From the NCBI GenBank assembly GCA_051881075.1, contig JBJEPE010000092.1:62001-126000 (forward strand): a stretch of DNA of 64,000 bases. Direction: 5' to 3'. The notes below the pieces were generated by a model. The model was not told the origin of the DNA. It did no database searches and saw nothing but the letters and a program-made list of their open reading frames with translations. The stretch is from RUG14223 sp051881075 (lineage in GTDB: Bacteria > Bacillota > Clostridia > Oscillospirales > Acutalibacteraceae). The position numbers and the translations under genes were made by a program. Shown here piece after piece: positions 18,635 through 28,081 of the stretch. Numbering within the stretch: the first letter of the stretch is position 1; each line of letters opens with the position of its first letter.

Positions 18635-19915
18635 ATGACATACGACCAAGCAATGCAAAAAATCCACGGCTTGTTACGTTTCGGTTCACGTCCGGGATTG
18701 GACAGAATAACTAAATTACTCACACTTTTGGGTAATCCCGAAAAAAAACTTAAATTCATACACGTTGCAGGTACTAACGGCAAGGGTTCTATTTGCGCCA
18801 TGCTTTCATCTATCCTTAAAAGTCAGGGTTACAACACGGGCTTGTACACCTCACCGTATGTAATCGACTTCAGAGAGCGAATACAGCTAAACGGTGAAAT
18901 GATACCTGAGCAGGAGCTTGCCGATTTAGTTGATGAGGTGTATCCATATTTAGAGCAAATGGAAGAGAATGATGAGATAATAACTGAGTTTGAATTTATT
19001 ACCGCCATTGCAATGAAGTGGTTTTTGAAAATGGGCTGTGACGTTGTTGTACTTGAAACGGGACTTGGCGGTAGATTTGACGCCACTAATACAATAGAAA
19101 CTCCACTATGCTCCATAATAGCATCCATATCTTTGGACCATACGGCAATACTGGGCGACACATTAGAGAAGATCGCATTTGAAAAGTGCGGAATAATCAA
19201 GTCAAACGGCAGAACGGTATTCCTGCCTCAGGAATCGGAGGTAAACAACGTAATAGAACAAACGGCATATGTCAAGCATAACTTGCTTTACCGTGCCGAT
19301 ACTTCAGACATGGAAATCCTTGAAAAAACTATAGACGGCATGACCGTAAAATATAAAGATACTCAGATTTTCATGCGTCTTATAGGTAATCATCAGATAA
19401 ACAATGCCTCTACGGTACTATCAGCAGTAAATGCACTGCGTGACAGTGGACTGACAATATCTGACGAAGCCGTAAAATCAGGATTGGCAGACGCCTTTAT
19501 GCCGGCCAGAACAGAGTGTATAAGCAAAGAACCGTGCATTATACTTGACGGCGGTCATAATCCCGGAGGAATTCGTGCGCTCGCCGAATATATAAAAGAT
19601 ACCTGTAGCGACAAAAAAGTCACGTTTGTAATGGGTATGCTTGCCGATAAGGACGTAAGCGCATCACTTGAACTTTTACGTGGTATTCCGTCACGCATAA
19701 TAGCCACCGAGCCCGACAATCCAAGAAAGATGTCTGCACCGCAGCTTGCACAGCTTGCCGAAAATATCTGCAATGACGTTTATGCCGAGCCGGAGCCTCA
19801 TAAAGCGATAAGTCTTGCAATGAATACTATGCCCAAAGACGGCATACTTATTGTTTGCGGAAGTCTGTATCTTGCGGCGCAGGTCAGGGAATTTTTATTA
19901 AACGGCAATTTCTAA
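18635..19915 (+). CDS. folC: Folylpolyglutamate synthase / dihydrofolate synthase
   Basis: A 426-residue Mur-ligase-family enzyme. The P-loop is VAGTNGKGSICAML, with the later signatures TGLGGRFDATN, ISLDHTAILGDT and LDGGHNPGGIRAL. It adds glutamate to dihydropteroate and/or folates in the cytoplasm. The reading frame opens with a GTG at 18626, but AAGGTG then is the ribosome binding site for the ATG at 18635, so 18635 is the start. The gene stands between a divergent secreted protein gene and the spoIIA operon, with a terminator after it. Confidence 0.95.
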   Translation: MTYDQAMQKIHGLLRFGSRPGLDRITKLLTLLGNPEKKLKFIHVAGTNGKGSICAMLSSILKSQGYNTGLYTSPYVIDFRERIQLNGEMIPEQELADLVDEVYPYLEQMEENDEIITEFEFITAIAMKWFLKMGCDVVVLETGLGGRFDATNTIETPLCSIIASISLDHTAILGDTLEKIAFEKCGIIKSNGRTVFLPQESEVNNVIEQTAYVKHNLLYRADTSDMEILEKTIDGMTVKYKDTQIFMRLIGNHQINNASTVLSAVNALRDSGLTISDEAVKSGLADAFMPARTECISKEPCIILDGGHNPGGIRALAEYIKDTCSDKKVTFVMGMLADKDVSASLELLRGIPSRIIATEPDNPRKMSAPQLAQLAENICNDVYAEPEPHKAISLAMNTMPKDGILIVCGSLYLAAQVREFLLNGNF

Positions 19916-19961
19916 AATATTATATGACTATAACGACATAAAAGGCTAAAATATTTAAAAC

Positions 19962-20012
19962 AAAACCTCTATTATAAGGACAAGCAGTTGCCCTTGTAAC
20001 AGAGGTTTTTTG
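19962..20012 (+). terminator. Terminator after folC, directly upstream of spoIIAA
   Basis: AAAACCTCT...CAGAGGTTTTTT forms a long imperfect hairpin, with an inner stem AAGGACAAG/CCTTGTAAC and a T run. The ribosome binding site of spoIIAA (GAAAGGAAG) begins within about six bases of its end. Confidence 0.78.
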
Positions 20013-20030
20013 TTGAAAGGAAGTATTAGA

Positions 20031-20348
20031 ATGAACATTGTATACAATGACGGTGTACTTACGGTTTATCTTGCGGGAGAAATAGACCATCACACCGCTG
20101 TGCAGATACGTGAGGAAACCGACCTGCATATACAAAGCAAGCACCCGTCACTGCTTAAGCTTAACTTTAAAAACGTCAAATTTATGGATAGCTCAGGCAT
20201 CGGTCTTATTATGGGTAGGTACAGAGTAATGCGGCTTATCGGCGGTAAGCTTGTTATAGAAGAAATACCGAAGCATTTAAGAAGGATAATTGCGTTATCC
20301 GGTATATATTCTCTGGGAATTATGAAAAGTGAGGACGTGACAAAATGA
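20031..20348 (+). CDS. spoIIAA: Anti-sigma F factor antagonist SpoIIAA
   Basis: A 105-residue STAS-domain protein; LNFKNVKFMDSSGIGLIMGR carries the phosphorylatable Ser in DSSGIG. In sporulation SpoIIAA, when dephosphorylated by SpoIIE, frees sigma F from SpoIIAB. The ATG at 20031 follows GAAAGGAAG, making it preferable to the upstream TTG of the same frame. It overlaps spoIIAB by four bases (ATGA) and is the first gene of the spoIIA operon. Confidence 0.95.
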   Translation: MNIVYNDGVLTVYLAGEIDHHTAVQIREETDLHIQSKHPSLLKLNFKNVKFMDSSGIGLIMGRYRVMRLIGGKLVIEEIPKHLRRIIALSGIYSLGIMKSEDVTK

Positions 20349-20797
20349 ACATAATAAATGAAATGAATTTAAGCTTTGAAAGTAAATCCTCAAACGAGGC
20401 ATTTTCAAGGGCGGCTGTTGCGGCATTTCTGGTACAGCTTGACCCGACTATAGGAGAATTGGCGGACATTAAAACCGCCGTAAGCGAGGCGGTAACAAAC
20501 TGTATAGTCCACGCTTATTGTGATGAGATAGGTACAATAAGCATTAATGCTAAAATATATGACAACGGAAAAATAACGATAAAGGTACGTGATAAGGGTT
20601 GCGGCATAGAGAACATAGAGCAGGCAATGGAGCCACTTTTCACTACAGGCGGAGAGGACAGAGCAGGCCTCGGCTTTGCGGTAATGCAAAGCTTTATGGA
20701 CAGAGTCAAAGTGACCTCTAAACCGCAAAAAGGCACTACAGTCCTTATGGAAAAATACATAATTCGCAGAGGCACAGCAAATGACAGCGCGAGATAA
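20345..20797 (+). CDS. spoIIAB: Anti-sigma F factor / SpoIIAA kinase SpoIIAB
   Basis: A 150-residue GHKL-type ATPase. The N box is IKTAVSEAVTNCIVHAY and the ATP-lid region includes VRDKGCGIENIEQAMEPLF and DRAGLGFAVMQSFMD. It binds and inhibits sigma F and phosphorylates SpoIIAA. The stop lies 16 bases inside the sigF gene. Confidence 0.96.
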   Translation: MNIINEMNLSFESKSSNEAFSRAAVAAFLVQLDPTIGELADIKTAVSEAVTNCIVHAYCDEIGTISINAKIYDNGKITIKVRDKGCGIENIEQAMEPLFTTGGEDRAGLGFAVMQSFMDRVKVTSKPQKGTTVLMEKYIIRRGTANDSAR

Positions 20798-21431
20798 GCT
20801 CATAAATGATAACTTAGGACTTGTACACTCATGCGCAGGCAAATTCCGTGGCAAGGGGATCGAATATGACGATCTGTTTCAGGCAGGATGCTTAGGACTC
20901 ATAAAGGCTGTAAACGGGTTTGATGAAACACGTGGTGTGCGGCTTTCAACTTACGCCGTACCTGTTATATTAGGCGAGATAAAAAAGCTTTTCAGGGATG
21001 GCGGCACGGTAAAGGTCGGCAGAGCATTAAAGGAGCTTTCACTTAAAGCATCACGTATAACTGCACAGTTTGAGAATGAGTTTGGCAGAGAGCCTACTAT
21101 AGGAGAGGTAGCCATATGCTTGGGAGTTGATAATGAAACTGCCGCCCAAGCAATATGTGCAGGTATGCAGACCTTATCACTTACTGCGGATGATGATGCA
21201 GGCAACGGTCAGATAGACGTACCTGTAGACTCTCATGAAGAAAAAATAACCGATAGACTTGCATTGCAGCAGATGATAAGTGCATTAAACTCACAGGATC
21301 GCTCAATAATAATGCTGCGCTTTTTTTCTCAGCTTACACAGACTGAAACAGCAAAGCGGCTTAACATGACGCAAGTACAGGTTTCCCGGCGAGAACGTAA
21401 AATACTACAGAAGCTCCGATCAAGCGGATAA
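20781..21431 (+). CDS. sigF: RNA polymerase sigma factor F (SpoIIAC)
   Basis: A 216-residue sigma-70 family protein. Region 2 is IEYDDLFQAGCLGLIKAVNGF and STYAVPVILGEIKKLFRD, and region 4 is TQTETAKRLNMTQVQVSRRE. It directs forespore transcription. The length is a little under that of B. subtilis sigma F (255). The order spoIIAA-spoIIAB-sigF is the canonical spoIIA operon. No spoVA genes follow; a terminator ends the operon. Confidence 0.95.
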   Translation: MTARDKLINDNLGLVHSCAGKFRGKGIEYDDLFQAGCLGLIKAVNGFDETRGVRLSTYAVPVILGEIKKLFRDGGTVKVGRALKELSLKASRITAQFENEFGREPTIGEVAICLGVDNETAAQAICAGMQTLSLTADDDAGNGQIDVPVDSHEEKITDRLALQQMISALNSQDRSIIMLRFFSQLTQTETAKRLNMTQVQVSRRERKILQKLRSSG

Positions 21432-21446
21432 TTTACAAATGATAAA

Positions 21447-21485
21447 GCCCACATCGACACCATTACATAAGGTATAGATGTGGGC
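21447..21485. terminator. Shared terminator of sigF and the LRR/Fn3 gene
   Basis: GCCCACATC pairs with GATGTGGGC around an internal loop, followed by AATATTTTATTATTT on the plus strand. It serves the convergent genes ending at 21431 and 21522. Confidence 0.8.
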
Positions 21486-21521
21486 AATATTTTATTATTT
21501 CTTATTTTTAATACAGATATA

Positions 21522-24443
21522 TTATGCGGTGTACATCGTCATAAGAACAGCCTTATATTTACCGGCTACACTACCGCAATATGCCTTAACTGTGTACTCG
21601 TACTGAGTAGTGGTGTTTGCAGGCTTATCGGTATATGTTAAAGTATTAATATTAGTAATATCCTTAACTACAGTCCAACTGCCGCCGACTGTTCTTCTGT
21701 AAATTCTGTACTTTGTAGTACCGGCTATTTTATTCCATTTAATTACAACCGACTTATTGCTCTGCTGTACTGCAGTTACTTTAGGTGTGGACGGAATAGG
21801 CTTACAGGCTTTTCCGTACTTTAAATAACTGCTTTTTACTGCACTGCCGTTTACGGTTCTGTATGAACGTATGGTGTAATAGTAGGTAGTACCGCAAGTA
21901 CAGGTGCTGTCTGTATATGTTACTGTGCTGCCACTAGTGATTGTTTTTATTAACTTCCAGCCTGTGTTATCGCTGTTAGTCGTGCGGTAGATATAGTATC
22001 CGCTTGCACCGCTGATTTTATTCCAGCTTAACTTTACGGAATTATACTTTGCGGATGCTACGGTAAATGTAGGCGCTACAGCCGCACTCTTACCTGCTGT
22101 ACCTGCTTTATTATAATCGCTCTTATATATAGTTCCGTTTAAACTGATGTAAGCTCTCATCGAATAATAATACTGCGTGCCGTAAGCAACAGAGCTATCG
22201 GTATATGATGTAGTATCTCCGCCCACTACTGTGGCTATAAGCGTTGATGACCATTTACCGTCTGTGGTAGTGCGGTATATATAATATCCGTCTGCACAAT
22301 CTACTTCATCCCATGAAAGGCTAATTGATGTAAATCCTGTTGCTTTAGTCTTTATTGTAGGTACGGGGATTTCTGCCTTGCCTGCTGTACCCACCTTTTC
22401 ATAACTACTGGAATAAATAGTGCCGCCTACATTAGCAAATGCTCTCATAGTATAATAATATTGTGTACCGGTTACTATAGATGTATCTGTATACGATGTG
22501 ATATCACCGCCATCTACAGTTGCAATAAGTGTTGATGACCAGCTACCGTCCTTTGTGGTACGGTAGATATAATATCCGTCTACGTTATCTATCTTACTCC
22601 ACTTGAGTGTAATTGAGGTAACACCGTTTGAAGTAGCACTGGTTATCTTAGGTGTAGGTATAGCGGCCTTTCCGGCTACTACACTTGATACATCGCTGTA
22701 AACACGTGAATTGTCTGTATTGATACAATAGGCCTTGACCGTATAATATCTGTTTGTATTTGGTATAGTATTATTATCTGTATATGTAAGGGTCGTACCG
22801 CTATTTACTTCGCCTATTTCTTGACCTTCTACATTCTCGGAATCAGAGCGCATTATAACATATCCGTCTGCGCCTCTGCCCTTGCTCCATGTTATCTTAA
22901 CACTTTTGGTTCCTACACCCTCTGTCGCTGTGATTTGAGGAGTAGTTACAAAAAATTCACAAGATAAGCTATTGTCAACAGCATATGTATGCGCCGCTGA
23001 GTTCTTAATACAATGAATTTTAATATTGTTGCAACTACCGAAGGCTTCATCACCTATAGACTTTACTGTATCGTATATATATGCATTAGCTAGCTGAGTG
23101 CAATAATTAAAAGCCTTGGGTTCAATCGTTGTTACTCCGTCAGGAATACTTACACTTTTTAACGAAGTATTTGCTGCAAATGATTCCTTACCTATTACTT
23201 TCAATCCCTGATTCATGGTTAGACTTGTTAATCCTGTGCAACATTGAAATGCACCTTCTTCTATCCTTGTTGTACTTGACGGTATTGTAATGCTTTTTAA
23301 CGCCTTACAATAATAGAATGCGTAAGCATCTATCAATGTCAATTTACTAGGCAAATCAATTGTTTCTAATGACTCACAAAATACAAAGGCCTTTTTCCCT
23401 ATTGTAGTAAGATTTGTAGGTAAATTAATATTTTTTAAATAATTACATTGAGAGAATGTTTCATCACCAATCTTTGTTATACTGTCTGAAAGATTCACAC
23501 TTTTAAGGCGTGCACAACAGTAAAAGGCCTTATCTCCTAAATAAGTAACCGTACTAGGTAAAATCACTTCTGTAAGTAAAGAAGCATTTGCGAAAGCTCC
23601 GTCTGCTACTGTAGTAACTCCACTTTGAACAGTATAAGAATCATTAGCCTTCATAGTAGGATAACAGATTATTTTTTTTCCGTCCTTTGTATAGAGAACA
23701 TCATCTATTGCACTAAAGTTTTTGTTGCTTGTAACAACAGTAAACTGAGACAACCCGGTGCATCCAAAAAATGCAAGATCTTGAATAGAAGTTACATTTG
23801 CAGGAATTTTTATGCTGCTCATATTTTGACACTGATAAAACGCATTGGATTCTATAGTTTTTAAACTTGTAGGCAATGTTATCGTAGCAAACTTGCAGGC
23901 CATAAATGCGTATTCACATATTACCTCTACAGTAGTAGGTATGCTTGCCGTACCTTCTATAGGATACCACAGTAAACGTTTACCGTCTAAGGAAAGAAGC
24001 ATATTACTGAATTTAAAATAGTTGTTTTTACTATCTACACTGATCTCCATCAAGCTTTTACAATCAGCAAACGCACCTTTTCCAATTGTTGTTACACCGG
24101 ATGGTATATTTATTTCCTGAAGCTCATAGCAATACTGAAATGCGAAATCGCATATCTCTGTAACCGTACTTGGAATAGTAACGCTGGTGATAGTTTCATT
24201 ATCTAAAAATGCGTTTTCACCTATGCTCTTTACAGTATAATTGCCAAGCGTAGACGGTATAGTAACGGTTTCTGCGCTACCGTTATACCCTGTTATTTGG
24301 GCATATGAATTATTAACCACAACATAGCTGTAGTCACCGCTTACTAAATCAGCGGCATATGCCGTAATAGCTGTACCGCAAACGCTGCTTAAAATAAGCA
24401 TAACAGCCATTAAACATGACAAGTATTTCTTTAAAGTTTTCAT
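21522..24443 (-). CDS. Secreted leucine-rich repeat (BspA-like) protein with fibronectin III modules
   Basis: A 973-residue exported protein. It has a signal peptide (residues 1-31, ending AITAYAADL), then LRR_5/BspA-type leucine-rich repeats at about 45-490 with the recurring SITIPSxVTxIExxAFxxCxxL pattern. About five fibronectin III modules follow (505-973). No cell-wall anchor is visible. BspA-like proteins in gut and oral bacteria bind host or bacterial surfaces, so adhesion is likely. The last modules (for example STPKVTAVQQSNKSVVIKW and TVGGSW, YKAVLM) align with the end of the 4295-9751 protein (CIVTAVQQKDKSVLIEW, EVGGSWSALRTI, YKAVSVTPY), so the two belong to one family of modular surface proteins. 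Ribosome binding site ACGGAGGTAAG. Confidence 0.88.
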   Translation of the reverse strand: MKTLKKYLSCLMAVMLILSSVCGTAITAYAADLVSGDYSYVVVNNSYAQITGYNGSAETVTIPSTLGNYTVKSIGENAFLDNETITSVTIPSTVTEICDFAFQYCYELQEINIPSGVTTIGKGAFADCKSLMEISVDSKNNYFKFSNMLLSLDGKRLLWYPIEGTASIPTTVEVICEYAFMACKFATITLPTSLKTIESNAFYQCQNMSSIKIPANVTSIQDLAFFGCTGLSQFTVVTSNKNFSAIDDVLYTKDGKKIICYPTMKANDSYTVQSGVTTVADGAFANASLLTEVILPSTVTYLGDKAFYCCARLKSVNLSDSITKIGDETFSQCNYLKNINLPTNLTTIGKKAFVFCESLETIDLPSKLTLIDAYAFYYCKALKSITIPSSTTRIEEGAFQCCTGLTSLTMNQGLKVIGKESFAANTSLKSVSIPDGVTTIEPKAFNYCTQLANAYIYDTVKSIGDEAFGSCNNIKIHCIKNSAAHTYAVDNSLSCEFFVTTPQITATEGVGTKSVKITWSKGRGADGYVIMRSDSENVEGQEIGEVNSGTTLTYTDNNTIPNTNRYYTVKAYCINTDNSRVYSDVSSVVAGKAAIPTPKITSATSNGVTSITLKWSKIDNVDGYYIYRTTKDGSWSSTLIATVDGGDITSYTDTSIVTGTQYYYTMRAFANVGGTIYSSSYEKVGTAGKAEIPVPTIKTKATGFTSISLSWDEVDCADGYYIYRTTTDGKWSSTLIATVVGGDTTSYTDSSVAYGTQYYYSMRAYISLNGTIYKSDYNKAGTAGKSAAVAPTFTVASAKYNSVKLSWNKISGASGYYIYRTTNSDNTGWKLIKTITSGSTVTYTDSTCTCGTTYYYTIRSYRTVNGSAVKSSYLKYGKACKPIPSTPKVTAVQQSNKSVVIKWNKIAGTTKYRIYRRTVGGSWTVVKDITNINTLTYTDKPANTTTQYEYTVKAYCGSVAGKYKAVLMTMYTA

Positions 24444-24511
24444 GTTCTTACCTCCGTATTTTTATTTTAAAAATAATCTATAGGGTATTATTACTACTGT
24501 TTACCCTACAT

Positions 24512-24576
24512 ATAAAGTAAGACGTACATCAATTTTTACATTATATGAATAAAAATCATACATAAACTTACTTTAT
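24512..24576 (-). promoter_or_regulatory. Promoter/leader region of the LRR/Fn3 gene with flanking inverted repeats
   Basis: ATAAAGTAAG (24512-24521) and its exact complement CTTACTTTAT (24567-24576) enclose an ATATAATG -10-like box on the minus strand. Further into the leader, TAGGGTA (24481-24487) and TACCCTA (24502-24508) form another inverted repeat. The first pair looks like an operator around the promoter; the second could be an RNA hairpin. The 24444-24732 interval holds no gene. Confidence 0.45.
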
Positions 24577-24676
24577 CTTTAATCTAATTGTAGCAATTTA
24601 AATACCAAAAATCAACCGATTTTTTTATATTTTTGTTAAATTTACATTATTTATTATTTTTATTTAATATTTTATG

Positions 24677-24713
24677 AAAAAAAGACCACCAAGTATTCTA
24701 ACCTGATGGTCCT
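24677..24713 (-). terminator. Terminator of the 24733 gene
   Basis: On the minus strand GACCATCAGG pairs with CTTGGTGGTC (one mismatch region) and is followed by TTTTTTT, just after the stop at 24733. Confidence 0.8.
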
Positions 24714-24732
24714 TATTAATATATTGATAAAA

Positions 24733-25038
24733 TTACTCTTGCTTACCCGATTTTGCTAATGCTCTCATAAGCCAAGCCTCAGCAATATCCATGGCAAGGT
24801 ACATACCGTTCTTTTCGCTTACCTTTATAATTGCTTTACGTGGACTAAGCTCAGGGTCGGTGCTGATAAGCTGTATGGATATCTTATCCGCTACCTCGGT
24901 ATTTTTTATCATCTTTTTGGATTTTATATTAAGCTTTATTACGTATTCGTCAGCCATACTGCCGTAATAAATGGTATCTCCACATCTTACAAGAGGCTTG
25001 CCCTTATATGTGAGAAACTCATTTTCTTTTTTTGCCAT
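24733..25038 (-). CDS. Small conserved protein of unknown function
   Basis: A protein of about 101 residues starting MAKKENEFLTYKGKPLVRC. It has no membrane helix and no recognised domain. The sequence suggests two beta-rich halves (GDTIYYGSMADEYVIKLNI and KISIQLISTDPELS) ending in a helix (MAMDIAEAWLMRALAK-like). The start at 25038 is chosen over two upstream ATGs because AGAAAGG sits 12 bases ahead. It lies downstream of pcrA in the same orientation with a 133-base gap and has its own terminator. Confidence 0.65.
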   Translation of the reverse strand: MAKKENEFLTYKGKPLVRCGDTIYYGSMADEYVIKLNIKSKKMIKNTEVADKISIQLISTDPELSPRKAIIKVSEKNGMYLAMDIAEAWLMRALAKSGKQE

Positions 25039-25171
25039 TGACCACATCATCCTTTCTGCACAACGTCAAAGCGGTTTACTGTTATCGTATCTAATATATT
25101 GTAACATAGACAAAAATACAAGTCAAGAGTTTATTATTCAAATAACCTGCTGTGCAGTGTAAATCACCTTT

Positions 25172-27565
25172 TTATAGCAATGTAAGGTTTGCGTAATTAG
25201 CCATAAGCTTCTTTGTGCCTATTTTATCAAAGGCTATTTCAAGCAATGTATCGTTGCCCATTTTAGTTGCGTTTAACACGGTACCCTCACCAAAAACCTT
25301 ATGCTGTACTCTGTCACCCGATTTATAAACCGATGCAGTCTTCTGTGAAACAGAAGGCTTTGCAAATGAAGGCATAACGGGCTTTGGCCTTTGAGCACTT
25401 GCTGATACTCCAAATCCACCACTTGCCACAATATCGTTAATTGATACGATACGCTGGCCTTCAGGGCGGATGATCTCCAGTAAATCAGTAGGTATCTCTT
25501 TAAGGAAACGTGATTCAAGGTTCCTTTTGGTCTGACCGAATAACATTCTGGCAGTTGCCTTAGTCAGGTATAATTTTTCTTTTGCACGGGTTATACCTAC
25601 ATACGCAAGCCTGCGCTCCTCTTGCAAATCTTCACCGCTGTAAATAGATTGTAAGCCGGGGAAAATTCCGTCCTCCATACCCGGTATGAATACTACCGGA
25701 AACTCAAGTCCCTTAGCAGAGTGCATCGTCATCATTACGACGGTATCTGCATCGGCGTCATAATTGTCTATATCGGTAATAAGAGAGATTTCCTCTAAGA
25801 ATCCGGATAATGAGCCGTCCTCATTATCCTTGATGTAATTCATTATATTGGTTTTCAGTTCCTCTATATTCTCTATTTTTGAATCACGCTTAGTCGGCTC
25901 TTTTGCAAACTCGCTACGAAGGTACGGTATATATTCCGTATTCTCTACTATACTATCATATACCTCGTCAAGCGAATGCTCACCGTCCTCCAAAAGCTCT
26001 GAAAAATCGTTTATAAGCTTGCAGAAGTCCATAAGCTTTTTTGCTGATTTTTGCAATGCGGCATACTCGTCTGCATTCTCCATAACCGTAAATATACTTT
26101 CGCCTAAGTTTTGTGCTATATCCTGTACCTTTTCCATAGTTGCCTCGCCTATAGCACGCTTAGGCTTATTCACTATTCTAAGCAATCGTATATCATCGTT
26201 ATGATTATCCACCACATGAAGATATGCCATCATATCTCTTACTTCTTCACGGTCATAGAATCTGTGACCACCAATAATTCTGTGAGGAATACCCGAACGT
26301 GCGAAAACACCTTCTATTGTATTTGACTGTGCGTTCATTCTGTAAAGTACGGCATAGTCTGCAAACTTTCTGCCGGAAGCAACACCCTTTAATATGGCGT
26401 CGGCAATATACTGCGCCTCTGAACGTTCGCTGTCGGCGGTATATAGAGTAATCTTATCGCCTCTGCTGTTTTCTGTCCAAAGCGTTTTACTCTTTCGCAT
26501 CATGTTATTTGATATTACTGCATTGGCGGCATCCAGTATAGTCTGTGTTGAACGGTAATTCTGTTCAAGACGAATGACCGTTGCGTTTTTAAATGATTTT
26601 TCAAACGATAAGATATTCTCTATTGTTGCACCCCTGAATTTATAAATACTCTGGTCATCATCACCTACAACACAGATATTTCCGTGCTTACCTGCCAACA
26701 GACGTATAAATTCATACTGAGCGTGGTTTGTGTCCTGATACTCATCAACCATTATGTATCTGAATTGGTTTTGATAATATTCAAGCACGGTGCTGTCAGC
26801 TTCAAGAAGCTTAACCGTATAGAATAACATATCGTCAAAGTCCATTGCGTCTGAGCTTTTCATTCTTTTTTGATACGTATCATATACTTCTGCAATCTTA
26901 CTAAGTCTGAAATCATTAGCCGCATCACGCTTCATCTCAGACGGTGTTAAAAGCTTATCCTTAGTGCGTGATATCTCGTTCAATACCGACTTTGCAGGCA
27001 ATGTTTTTTCGTCTATGTTAAGCTGTTTTATACAGTCCTTGATAAGGCGCAAGGAATCGTCGGTATCATATACGGTAAAGCTACTTGAAAATCCGAGTCT
27101 GTCACCAAAACGTCTCAAAATTCTGGAACAGGTGGAGTGGAACGTAGCCGCCCATACATCGTTACCGATAAATCCGACTCTTGCATTAATTCTGTCTTTA
27201 AGCTCACCGGCGGCCTTATTGGTAAATGTTATAGCAAGTATCTGCCACGGGCGCGGAGCGTCTACGGCAAGTATGCGCTTTAATTCTCCGCTTGCGTTAC
27301 CCGACTCTGCGGCACAAATAAGCTCCTGCTCCATATCCTCACTTAAATACGGTACGTCATTACTTGTATAGGCACTGCCGTACTCAAGCAAATTAGCTAT
27401 TCTATTTACAAGTACGGTAGTCTTTCCGCTGCCTGCACCTGCAAGTATAAGCAATGCACCCTCTGTATGAAAAGCCGCACTTTTCTGCATTGGGTTCATT
27501 CTTGAAAATTCTTTTTCAATTAATTTTTTTCGTAAATCTATTATCTGAGCTGATGTAAGGCTCAT
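25172..27565 (-). CDS. pcrA: UvrD/PcrA-type ATP-dependent DNA helicase
   Basis: A 797-residue superfamily 1A helicase. The Q motif is NPMQ with Gln27, Walker A is GAGSGKT (43-49), motif Ia TFTNKAA, motif II DEYQDTN, motif III GDDDQSIYKFRGA, motif IV EQNYRS, motif V TMHSAKGLEFPVVF and motif VI YVGITRAKEKLYLT. A C-terminal Tudor-like domain (GDRVQHKVFGEGTVLNA), typical of PcrA, follows. It unwinds DNA 3'-5' in repair and replication-transcription conflict. The start is near GGGGAGTTG. Confidence 0.95.
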   Translation of the reverse strand: MSLTSAQIIDLRKKLIEKEFSRMNPMQKSAAFHTEGALLILAGAGSGKTTVLVNRIANLLEYGSAYTSNDVPYLSEDMEQELICAAESGNASGELKRILAVDAPRPWQILAITFTNKAAGELKDRINARVGFIGNDVWAATFHSTCSRILRRFGDRLGFSSSFTVYDTDDSLRLIKDCIKQLNIDEKTLPAKSVLNEISRTKDKLLTPSEMKRDAANDFRLSKIAEVYDTYQKRMKSSDAMDFDDMLFYTVKLLEADSTVLEYYQNQFRYIMVDEYQDTNHAQYEFIRLLAGKHGNICVVGDDDQSIYKFRGATIENILSFEKSFKNATVIRLEQNYRSTQTILDAANAVISNNMMRKSKTLWTENSRGDKITLYTADSERSEAQYIADAILKGVASGRKFADYAVLYRMNAQSNTIEGVFARSGIPHRIIGGHRFYDREEVRDMMAYLHVVDNHNDDIRLLRIVNKPKRAIGEATMEKVQDIAQNLGESIFTVMENADEYAALQKSAKKLMDFCKLINDFSELLEDGEHSLDEVYDSIVENTEYIPYLRSEFAKEPTKRDSKIENIEELKTNIMNYIKDNEDGSLSGFLEEISLITDIDNYDADADTVVMMTMHSAKGLEFPVVFIPGMEDGIFPGLQSIYSGEDLQEERRLAYVGITRAKEKLYLTKATARMLFGQTKRNLESRFLKEIPTDLLEIIRPEGQRIVSINDIVASGGFGVSASAQRPKPVMPSFAKPSVSQKTASVYKSGDRVQHKVFGEGTVLNATKMGNDTLLEIAFDKIGTKKLMANYANLTLL

Positions 27566-27746
27566 CTGTTTACAACTCCCCTATTCGGTACTGTATACGC
27601 TGTATAAATATTGGTAACGTACCGATATAACTTATATATTTCTCTCTTTTAAACAAATTGCCCGCATTCTCGGTAGCCTTAAATACGGGTAATTCTTATG
27701 AATATTTTTATATTATTCGTTTTATAATTTAATAGCTAATATTTTG

Positions 27747-28019
27747 TTAATCTCTCACTCCGGAACGGACTTCAACTCCCATTATATTATAAGTATAATG
27801 AGTAACTCCGGGTAATTCATCTTCAGGCATAAAATTGCCCTTGATATCAAATGAATATCCTATACCGATATATTTACCAGAGCCGCCGTCATCTGCGCCG
27901 TCTGTTAAAATGCAAAAAATCGGTTTTTCAAATTGCTTTACCCTAATAAAATCAGTAACGCCAAACGATACAACGATTAAAAGTACGGCTGATATAATTA
28001 TTATAATTCTTTTCTTCAT
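27747..28019 (-). CDS. Small membrane-anchored protein, unknown function
   Basis: 90 residues with an N-terminal transmembrane or signal helix (RIIIIISAVLLIVVSFGV) and a short outer domain containing DGGSGKYIGIGYSFDIKGNF and PEDELPGVTHYTY. I recognise it only as a conserved hypothetical of Clostridia. It sits between pfkA and pcrA, all on the minus strand, but with gaps of about 60 and 180 bases. No promoter or terminator is obvious. Confidence 0.68.
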   Translation of the reverse strand: MKKRIIIIISAVLLIVVSFGVTDFIRVKQFEKPIFCILTDGADDGGSGKYIGIGYSFDIKGNFMPEDELPGVTHYTYNIMGVEVRSGVRD

Positions 28020-28081
28020 ACATTTTACCTAAATATATGCTTGGCAAACTTACAGATTCTTACCAAGGCTCATCATTTTAT

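Noticed and set aside
25848..26326. Plus-strand frames within pcrA
   Set aside because: They lie opposite conserved helicase motifs and show no family pattern.
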